From the NCBI GenBank assembly GCA_910585855.1, contig CAJUGZ010000005.1:1-27663 (forward strand): a DNA stretch of 27,663 nt, written 5' to 3'. How positions within the stretch are numbered: the stretch's first letter is position 1; each line of letters starts with the position of its first letter. Origin of the DNA: an uncultured Lachnospiraceae bacterium. Its GTDB lineage: Bacteria > Bacillota_A > Clostridia > Lachnospirales > Lachnospiraceae. This document shows, piece after piece, positions 13,991 to 20,537 of the stretch. The translations under genes were made by a program, and so were the position numbers. Under the pieces are notes generated by a model. That model did not search any database. It was not told the DNA's origin and worked only from the letters and a program-made list of their open reading frames with translations.

Positions 13991-16087
13991 TTATTTCTGT
14001 GAAATTTTTTGCATATCTAATAAATGCCGTTGCAGATACAGCATATCTTTTGCCGATATAGTAGATATTTTTGCACCTTCTGCATTTTCTTTCGAATCTG
14101 ACCAGTTGACATCTGCTGCCTCTGCATAAGCACCGGTTAAAGGTGCTAAGTCCAGCAAATGCCGCTGCAAATACAGCATATCTCTTCCTGAAATCTCCCC
14201 GTCCCCATTAATATCCCCATAAATTACAATAAAATATTCTTTGATCACTTCTTCTGTAAATGAATTTATCACCTGAAGAATATTTCCTGTCGCTAAAACC
14301 GAATCCGAACTTTTTTCCGTTGTATCCGCATTTAAAATGCGGTAGCTGCAGTTGACCGCTGTAATCTCTTTTGCCAACTGCTCTACTGTTGTTCCCACCT
14401 CAAATCCATACAGCATCGCTGTTACAGATTCTCCTTCTAAAACCGATAAAAAAATTTTTCCTTCTATATTGATGGAATACCCTCCAGAATTTACAGTCGA
14501 TTCATCGGAGGGATTGCTGATATTTATGGTATATACCACGCTTGAACCGTTCTGTGCAGTAACGGTAATCGGAATACTATTTAAACCGGCAATTAATTCT
14601 ATTGTGCCGGTTCCAGAAATCTTGGCACTTTCATCCATGGTAGAGGCTCGAACGGTAACAAAATTTACCATTTCTGTTAAAACCAAATCATATTCTAAGG
14701 TATCCTTATGAAAAGTCGGCGAAAGGGAATAGCCGTCTACTGTTAAAGAAGACAATGCTGTTACAGAACCTCCGCTTCCTTTTGGAGCTTCACAGACCGT
14801 TTCCGGCATATTTTTATAAACCGGAATTTTAAATGCAATCGCTTGCTCAACATTCGCCCCATACGCCCCTGCCATCTTTCTTGCTTCCATTGTCGGTGCT
14901 TGTACATTGGTCATATATTGATGACTGTAGGGATTGCTTCCCTGTACATTAAACTTCTGCAGATAAAGTGTATCCTGTCCTACATTGATATAACGAGTTC
15001 CTAAATAAATTGCACCTCCTGCAATCGCCTTCCACTGTGCATCCCATGGAAGAAAATAAGTATCATTATACTGAGAAGCAAAACTTAATCCCAGTACCAC
15101 AGGATTGCTTGAGCTGGTTGCCCCGATATTATAAAAATTAAAGATGCCTTCATATCCGCTTACCTGCCCGCCGGTTGCAGAACTTCCCTGTGTCCCTACT
15201 TCCTGAATACAACGAGCCGCCAAATGGTAGGGACTGACACCCGATTTTTCCGCTGCATAGATAAAAGCTTCTGCATATGTTCCGGTCCAGCCGTCTGTAT
15301 CTGTATAGCTTTTATCCATAAAACTTCCGCCTAAAATATTTTGCACGCCATAGATGGTTTGATAGGTGTTATCATAGGAGAGCGTTTCAAATTGAAAAAT
15401 TTCGGTGTCATTTAAAAAATTTCTTGGATCTAAATAGTATGCAATTAATTCTCTTGAGGCAGATACCCAATCACTTCCGTCAAACACTACCCATTTATTG
15501 GTTGTATAGTCATATGCACCTGCTTCCATTGATTTCCAGGAAGAAATTGCCGAATTTTGGATTAAATTTTTTCCTACTTTACTTTCTTCCTGCAATGCAT
15601 CCTGCCATTCTAAATTGGTATGCTGTGCTTCAAAAACCCATGCGGGATGCTGTGCGTGAAGGGTGCGAAGAGCCTCTCGATAGCTTTCTGGAAAACCTTG
15701 CGCATCCAAATAGCTTTCAAAATCTCCGGCTGTGCCTGTACTGGTTTTTTCCTTTATATAATCACTTAAGACATATCCGGTTTTTTCTGTATACTCATAG
15801 GTAAATGAAATATAATACCAGAGTGTGCCGGAAGAATCTCTTGTTTCATCCAATATTGTGACACTGTAGCCATTTGGAAGTGTAATTTTTTCTCCACTAT
15901 TGGTTGTGACATTATCGTAGTCTGTTCCGGGACCGGAACGAACATTCAATGCGGCTGCACCGGAAACAACTGCACTGGTTGCTGCTTCACAGTAGGAATA
16001 ATACAAAGATGTTCCTGCTAATAGTATTAATGCTGTTAGTAAAGAAGCTATAATACATGTTAGCTTATGTATCCAATCGTTCCTCAT
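13991..16087 (-). CDS. secreted SH3-glucosaminidase with C-terminal dockerin
   Basis: The 698-aa cell-wall hydrolase has an N-terminal signal segment (HKLTCIIASLLTALILLAG), a bacterial SH3 domain (about 35-110; ALNVRSGPGTDYDNV) and a LytD/GH73-like endo-beta-N-acetylglucosaminidase domain (about 118-420; YHLAARCIQEVGTQG holds the probable catalytic Glu). A cadherin-like sandwich (443-520) and a type I-like dockerin (621-694) follow. The first dockerin calcium loop is canonical (GDINGDGEISGRDMLYLQRHLL). The second has an enlarged loop before SAKDMLYLQRHLL and may bind calcium poorly. An in-frame ORF runs to 16393, but I start at 16087 because GGAGAAGAAG precedes this ATG and the signal peptide begins here. 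It is first in an operon with the cohesin-like protein. Confidence 0.87.
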   Translation of the reverse strand: MRNDWIHKLTCIIASLLTALILLAGTSLYYSYCEAATSAVVSGAAALNVRSGPGTDYDNVTTNSGEKITLPNGYSVTILDETRDSSGTLWYYISFTYEYTEKTGYVLSDYIKEKTSTGTAGDFESYLDAQGFPESYREALRTLHAQHPAWVFEAQHTNLEWQDALQEESKVGKNLIQNSAISSWKSMEAGAYDYTTNKWVVFDGSDWVSASRELIAYYLDPRNFLNDTEIFQFETLSYDNTYQTIYGVQNILGGSFMDKSYTDTDGWTGTYAEAFIYAAEKSGVSPYHLAARCIQEVGTQGSSATGGQVSGYEGIFNFYNIGATSSSNPVVLGLSFASQYNDTYFLPWDAQWKAIAGGAIYLGTRYINVGQDTLYLQKFNVQGSNPYSHQYMTNVQAPTMEARKMAGAYGANVEQAIAFKIPVYKNMPETVCEAPKGSGGSVTALSSLTVDGYSLSPTFHKDTLEYDLVLTEMVNFVTVRASTMDESAKISGTGTIELIAGLNSIPITVTAQNGSSVVYTINISNPSDESTVNSGGYSINIEGKIFLSVLEGESVTAMLYGFEVGTTVEQLAKEITAVNCSYRILNADTTEKSSDSVLATGNILQVINSFTEEVIKEYFIVIYGDINGDGEISGRDMLYLQRHLLDLAPLTGAYAEAADVNWSDSKENAEGAKISTISAKDMLYLQRHLLDMQKISQK

Positions 16088-16150
16088 CTTCTTCTCCATT
16101 CTGTATTCTATTTTTGTATTTTGCCTGCCGTTAAAAAGACACACAGGGAC

Positions 16151-16179
16151 ATTATAATTTTTTTTGGAAAGAATTGCAA
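16151..16179 (-). promoter_or_regulatory. promoter of the glucosaminidase-cohesin operon
   Basis: On the minus strand TTGCAA (16174-16179) and a perfect TATAAT (16151-16156) are separated by 17 bases, with the transcription start expected about 57 bases before the chosen ATG. This also supports rejecting the upstream in-frame start at 16393. Confidence 0.7.
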
Positions 16180-16254
16180 CCTTATTCTGACAAAAAGTGA
16201 AATAAGTCTTTGAAATTTGATGGGGGAGAGTATTTTTTCTAGGGGGAGGACAAT

Positions 16255-16290
16255 AGATGCAGAGAGGACGACAGATGCAAAGAGGACGAC
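16255..16290. repeat. 18-bp tandem repeat at the end of family II copy 1
   Basis: AGATGCAGAGAGGACGAC (16255-16272) is followed at once by AGATGCAAAGAGGACGAC (16273-16290), and a third AGATGC begins the element arm. One base differs between the units. Each unit contains the complement of the GTCGTCC end motif. Confidence 0.8.
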
Positions 16291-16611
16291 AGATGCTGGA
16301 ACAATGGGCAGCCTGCTGTTCCGGCTTCCAAAAAGCAAGAAGTTCTAAACTTCTGCAGTTTTTGTATATCCAGCCGGACAGACCGGGGCGCAATTCGCCC
16401 GTATAACAGACCGAAAGGATATTGGCATAGAAACGATTCTACTAACCACAAGACGCAGCCTTTTTTTGTATACGGGCTAAACACGCCCCTTTTTTTGCAT
16501 ACCCTGCATGGAAGCAGGATATGCAAAAAATCTTAGGTTTTGCAGCAGAAGTAAGAACTTCTAACTTTTTTCCAAAGTCACTGCAGGCTGCCCATTGTTC
16601 CAGCATCTGTC
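16282..16611 (-). repeat. family II long-hairpin element, copy 1
   Basis: Perfect 29-bp inverted arms (16288-16316 and 16583-16611; GCTGGAACAATGGGCAGCC inside the left arm) enclose a structured core. GGGGCG (16385-16390) pairs with CGCCCC (16484-16489), and GCCCGTATA (16397-16405) pairs with TATACGGGC (16469-16477) across a CAATTC/TAAACA internal loop. A separate hairpin, GCATAC-CCTGC with GCAGG-ATATGC, lies at 16497-16524. On the minus strand the element ends GTCGTCCTC. Core sequences recur in copy 2 in inverted orientation. It fills most of the gap between the methyltransferase and glucosaminidase genes. Confidence 0.88.
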
Positions 16612-16685
16612 TGTTTCTTGGCTTCGGAACAAAAAATTGAACTACTGTCAGCTTTAATCAATAAAGGAGTAAAACTTTTCTTTTT

Positions 16686-18857
16686 TTAATGTTTTTTTAG
16701 AAATAGGTTTTTTCCTGCTAGTGCTGTCTGTATTATTTTAATTTGTTCAACAGAAAGTCCAAATAACTTCATAATTTCATTGTCTAATTCTGTATATAGA
16801 CCGATGATGTTTTCAGAAGAATTTATTATTTGGTCTACTTTTTTTATAATAGTATCTTGAATATCTATTGGGACGATTGGGATGGGTATTTGTTCTATAT
16901 ATGAACGGAGTAATTTGATGGAATGGAACTTTTTAGAGATAAAATAGGCAGCCGCACTTGAGTTGAGTATTGCCAGAACATATTTTATCTTAAGACCTGT
17001 AATTTCAGGAATCACAATATTGCAGCTATTTAAGGAGAGTATTTTCTGATCGTCGTATGCGAAAACAGGAACTTCACTAATAAAACGATATAGCAGTTTC
17101 TCTTTTGCCCGATAAATTTCTGTAGGAGCTGCCTGCTGAAAAGATTCTGGTGTAAATCGAATATAGTTTTCAGATATGGTTATACCATATCTTTGAATAT
17201 TACTGCCTTTTAAAATGATTTCATAGTCATCTTGTTTTTTATCAGAGATATACTCTTTATTGTTGCCAGTTACAATGCCTAGTGCAAATCTTGCGTTTCC
17301 TTTTAGATATGCAGCATTGCTAATACTGCTGATTGTATTCAAACACTCATTTTCTTTATCAGATATGTGAAGGGATAATGTGCCATCATCAAAACTTCTT
17401 TTCTGTGATATGATAAAACTTTCTTTTCCTCTTACAACTTTACAGCCAGCTACAGTTTGAGCATTATCTGGTGTAATGCCTAAAATAATAGAGGGACACT
17501 GCACTCCTGAGAAAACATTCCCTAAATAAGAAACAAATTTGAAAGAACAGGAATCTATTATCAATCTTCTTATCGTATCATGTGCAGCAACACTTAAAAT
17601 AGCTTCTGGTAATACAAATGCCAAAATACCATTAGGACAAAGCATGGATAATGCTTTTTCTACAAACAAATCATAAGATTCTATACTTTTTCCAACAGCA
17701 GTTTTAAATAGTTTGCGGCATTTTAATTCATCTTCTTTTGAAAAACTGCTTCCCCATGGAGGATTACCGACAATAATATCAAATTTCTGTGTAAAAGTTT
17801 CAAAATATGTATTTCCAATAATAATCCTAGAACATAAATCTGCAGCAGATATTTGTGGAGTCATAAGTGCAACATTAATGCGAGATAAATAGACACTGAT
17901 TGGATCAATATCCTGACCATAAATATTTGTATAATCTATTCCTTTCGATATAAGACCTAATAAAAAATTTCCTGTACCACAACATGGATCACAGATTGTT
18001 TTACACTTCAAATTACTCTCATTCTCATATAATCTTTCAATTAGTTCGTTTACAACTTTTTCAGAAGTATAATAAGCACCAGCATTTTTACGCTGCCCCA
18101 TATCCCGCAGAGAAATATAAACAAACCCTAACGAGTCTTCTCCTTTTACAAATAAAATCTTTTTTGTCAATGCTAAATGCAGTTTCTCAATTGAAGCGGA
18201 ATCAACTATATTTTTTCCTAACAAGTCCCTGATTAAAACATGAAAATCATCAAAATAATCTTGAGATAAAAAATCTAATAAAACGTCATTATCCGAATAT
18301 AGTATGTCATGACTTTGGTAATAAAGCTGAACAGCAAAATTAGCAAGAACAATCAATAACTCACTTTCGTTTTGAATTATGCCAAGTTCTAACAATTCCT
18401 CAACTAAATTTTGATTCGTTATTGTATAAACATAGTCTTTATAAAGAACTTTTCCAGTAGTATTTTTCTTATTTCTGCGACTTTTAAGTTTTCTATTATC
18501 ATCCGATTTTAGTTCAATAACAAATTTTTCGATATATTCTTGACTAAATAATTGATCACCCGCATCAGGGATAATTTTTCCCAAGCGAATCCAATTTTTT
18601 GCAGTCGCTTTCGATATAGATAATACTTTACAAACATCATCAACGGTAAGCGTTTTCTGTGATATATCAAGGAAATCTAATTGATTTCCATCCATACTTT
18701 TTCTTCGACCATCCACAGGTTTCTGTGCTGTTTCTGGTATAAGCCATACACCACTGACCATTTTAGCCCCGCTAATACGCCCTTGCTCACACAATACTTG
18801 TACTCTACGCTTCGATATATGAAACTTCGCAGAAGCATCACTAACCGAAATATACAT
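16686..18857 (-). CDS. N6-adenine DNA methyltransferase with N-terminal helix-turn-helix domains (orphan)
   Basis: The 723-aa protein begins with two excisionase/MerR-like helix-turn-helix segments (about 1-50, YISVSDASAKFHISKRRVQV; about 73-115, LTVDDVCKVLSISKATAKNW). A gamma-class N6-adenine methyltransferase follows, with SAM-binding motif I DPCCGTGNFL (about 290) and catalytic motif IV NPPWG (about 364). The C-terminal part resembles the TaqI-type target recognition region (ILKGSNIQRYGI, ALLNSS-like VLAILNSSAAAYFISKKF). No PD-(D/E)xK endonuclease motif is evident in it and no restriction gene lies beside it, so it may be an orphan or a regulatory methylase. It starts after AGGAGG. Base composition is more AT-rich than its neighbours, and family II elements flank the region, suggesting acquisition by transfer. 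Confidence 0.85.
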   Translation of the reverse strand: MYISVSDASAKFHISKRRVQVLCEQGRISGAKMVSGVWLIPETAQKPVDGRRKSMDGNQLDFLDISQKTLTVDDVCKVLSISKATAKNWIRLGKIIPDAGDQLFSQEYIEKFVIELKSDDNRKLKSRRNKKNTTGKVLYKDYVYTITNQNLVEELLELGIIQNESELLIVLANFAVQLYYQSHDILYSDNDVLLDFLSQDYFDDFHVLIRDLLGKNIVDSASIEKLHLALTKKILFVKGEDSLGFVYISLRDMGQRKNAGAYYTSEKVVNELIERLYENESNLKCKTICDPCCGTGNFLLGLISKGIDYTNIYGQDIDPISVYLSRINVALMTPQISAADLCSRIIIGNTYFETFTQKFDIIVGNPPWGSSFSKEDELKCRKLFKTAVGKSIESYDLFVEKALSMLCPNGILAFVLPEAILSVAAHDTIRRLIIDSCSFKFVSYLGNVFSGVQCPSIILGITPDNAQTVAGCKVVRGKESFIISQKRSFDDGTLSLHISDKENECLNTISSISNAAYLKGNARFALGIVTGNNKEYISDKKQDDYEIILKGSNIQRYGITISENYIRFTPESFQQAAPTEIYRAKEKLLYRFISEVPVFAYDDQKILSLNSCNIVIPEITGLKIKYVLAILNSSAAAYFISKKFHSIKLLRSYIEQIPIPIVPIDIQDTIIKKVDQIINSSENIIGLYTELDNEIMKLFGLSVEQIKIIQTALAGKNLFLKKH

Positions 18858-18872
18858 AACAACCTCCTAATT

Positions 18873-18921
18873 ATTAGTGGTTTTATTATAATCTTTATAG
18901 CGAATAATGTCAACATTAGTG
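18873..18921. promoter_or_regulatory. ATTAGTG direct repeats flanking the methyltransferase promoter
   Basis: ATTAGTG occurs at 18873-18879, between the -10 box and the ribosome binding site, and again at 18915-18921, just upstream of the -35 box, in the same orientation. The adjacent CTAATTATTAG is also near-palindromic. Because the protein carries its own DNA-binding domains, these could be autoregulatory sites. This is inferred from position only. Confidence 0.35.
18885..18913 (-). promoter_or_regulatory. consensus sigma-A promoter of the methyltransferase gene
   Basis: On the minus strand perfect TTGACA (18908-18913) and perfect TATAAT (18885-18890) are separated by 17 bases. The start of transcription is about 20 bases before the start codon, giving a very short leader with AGGAGG. 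Confidence 0.85.
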
Positions 18922-19070
18922 AATTTTAAATTAGAGCAATCGCTTAAAATAAATACCCTTTCTATCTATGCCTATATATTACCCTCATAAAAAGTACAAT
19001 CACAATTGACAACTACCTATTCGTTCCATATAAAAAAACAATCCAATTGACTATCTATCTTCCCAAAAAT

Positions 19071-19110
19071 AGAAAAACAGCGAATTTTTTTCACAAAAAC
19101 AAATTCACTG
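19071..19110 (-). terminator. terminator of the Rpn-like gene
   Basis: On the minus strand AGTGAATTT pairs with AAATTCGCT (one G-U pair) and is followed by GTTTTTCTATTTTT. It lies about 31 bases after the stop codon of the gene at 19142-19720. Confidence 0.55.
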
Positions 19111-19141
19111 CTTTACTGTCTGCATTATTAAGTTACTGTAA

Positions 19142-19720
19142 TTATGCCAATACCAGCTTCTGCTTTTTAATGATAGCACTAACTTCCTCCACGCTTTTTT
19201 TTGTCGCAACGGCTATCTGTTCAAGCGTAAAGTTATTCTCATACATAGTCATTGTAACATCTACTAAAGTGTTATCTTTAATTCTCTGTGAAAGATTACA
19301 CAAAGCGCTCACATCCTTTCTCAATTCACCATCTACCGGAATATGGTACTCGGTTTTTATAATCCCTAATTTTTCATCAACAGTTAATTCCATTGAAAGC
19401 AATGTACTCAGCAGACGGTGCAGCTCATACTTCTCATTATGTTCTGGAAGTTCATTTGATATACCTATCAAAACAATATTTAACAGGTCAAGCCTGCCCT
19501 TCCACAGATAAGAACCAAGCAAATCGTCTTTCACAAAATGCACATAAGCCATACTGTTTTCGTCCATGCCCATACACACCCAAATACTGAATACACGCCT
19601 GATGTCATTATAGTTTGTCTTAACAAAATCCCGTTCCTTCTGCGATGAAACAAGACGGCTCACATAAAATACTGGTCTGTTGCGTTGACCGCATTTTTTA
19701 TTTCCGTATCCACCAGCCAT
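19142..19720 (-). CDS. Rpn / PD-(D/E)xK nuclease family transposase-like protein, N-terminally truncated
   Basis: The 192-aa product resembles the middle and C-terminal part of Rpn-family (PD-(D/E)xK nuclease family transposase) proteins common in Lachnospiraceae: FYVSRLVSSQKERDFVKTNYNDIRRVFSIWVCM, a central HRLLSTLLSMELTVDEKLGI, EYHIPVDGEL, and a C-terminal helical segment. The N-terminal nuclease core, where the IEVQ-type catalytic residues normally lie, is missing. Still, an ATG with AAGGAGG is present and the ORF is open, so it could be expressed as a short form. I judge it a remnant, from recall of the family rather than a search. It lies upstream of the methyltransferase in the segment bounded by family II elements. 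Confidence 0.6.
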   Translation of the reverse strand: MAGGYGNKKCGQRNRPVFYVSRLVSSQKERDFVKTNYNDIRRVFSIWVCMGMDENSMAYVHFVKDDLLGSYLWKGRLDLLNIVLIGISNELPEHNEKYELHRLLSTLLSMELTVDEKLGIIKTEYHIPVDGELRKDVSALCNLSQRIKDNTLVDVTMTMYENNFTLEQIAVATKKSVEEVSAIIKKQKLVLA

Positions 19721-20077
19721 AAGCCTCCTTTTCGTATAGTAGAAAACACAAAAGCCATTCTCAAAAGATATATAATCTCAATACCATTATGCTCTGAAAT
19801 CCCGGCTAAATCAATCAGAACTTTTTAATAAACAAGATAAACTTAAAAAAGTATAAAATTTTGATTTTACGAGAAGATTGGATAAAAATTCTTTAAAATT
19901 TCAAACAGAAAATGACTAGTAACATACGATTTTTACGTCAATAAGTCTTTTAGAATTGAATAGTGGAGAAAGAACACCAGAGGACGCCAGATTCGAAACA
20001 AAAAAATCGTATCCAAACGTTGCTGAAAACTTGTTCTGTAATAAAACATCGTTTTTACCGTGATTCAACCAACAGCA
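19721..20077. other. AT-rich gap with a degenerate palindrome
   Basis: No gene is supported. ATACGATTTTT (about 19924-19934) and AAAAATCGTAT (about 20003-20013) are perfect 11-bp inverted arms about 70 bases apart. Between them lies GAGGACGCC (about 19981-19989), the complement of the end motif seen in families I and II. This may be a decayed element next to the intact family II copy 2. Confidence 0.35.
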
Positions 20078-20403
20078 AGAGGCGGTTTGCTCCTGTCCTT
20101 TGACTGCGACTTCGGAGAACGGTTAGAAAGTCTTGGGCTTCTGTGGAAGCACCTAGAATTTTTTGCATATCCTGCTTCCATGCAGGGTATGCAAAAAAAG
20201 GGGCGTGTTTAGCCCGGATGACAGAGAAGAGGATGTTTTATGGTTGGTAAAATCCTTCCTTACATCTGGTTCGTTTTGGTTATCATGAGGGCGAATTGCG
20301 CCCCGGTTCGTACGGTTGGATGAACCGAAATCAGAAGCCCTAGACTTTCTTACCGTTTGGAGCGGAGCAGGCAAAGGACAGGAGCAAACCACCTCTGGCG
20401 TTC
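20078..20403 (+). repeat. family II long-hairpin element, copy 2
   Basis: The 24-base arms (20078-20101 and 20373-20396; GGTTTGCTCCTGTCCTTT in the left arm) differ in sequence from copy 1 and pair with one mismatch. A second stem pairs the segment ending TCTTGGGCTTCTG (to about 20143) with CAGAAGCCCTAGACTTTC (from about 20332) with two mismatches. The core hairpin (20165-20192), the GGGGCG/CGCCCC stem (20200-20205, 20299-20304) and the CAATTC/TAAACA loop are the same as in copy 1, in opposite orientation. The element ends GGCGTTCGG. Confidence 0.87.
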
Positions 20404-20480
20404 GGTGAAAGCCAACCCTTTCCAGCAGTACCCTATCTCCAAAAGTCGAATAAAAAATAGTTTTTTTCTTTTATTTCAGC

Positions 20481-20513
20481 AAAAACGACAGACAGGAAAA
20501 CCCTATCTGCCGT
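20481..20513 (-). terminator. terminator of the GH59-like gene
   Basis: CGACAGACAGG (20486-20496) and CCTATCTGCCG (20502-20512) form an 11-bp stem with G-U pairs, followed on the minus strand by TTTTTGCTG. It starts about 25 bases after the stop codon. A nearly identical terminator follows the paralogous gene at 26381-26413. Confidence 0.75.
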
Positions 20514-20537
20514 CTTTTCACTTACATCATATTCTTC

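Noticed and set aside
12093..16087. Part of a cellulosome
   Set aside because: Only one cohesin-like and one dockerin domain are seen, and the dockerin belongs to a cell-wall hydrolase, not a plant-fibre enzyme.
16088..16393. N-terminal extension of the glucosaminidase ORF (in-frame start at 16393)
   Set aside because: It would run through the TATAAT promoter and family II element copy 1 and place the signal peptide internally. The ATG at 16087 has a GGAG site and a signal peptide directly after it.
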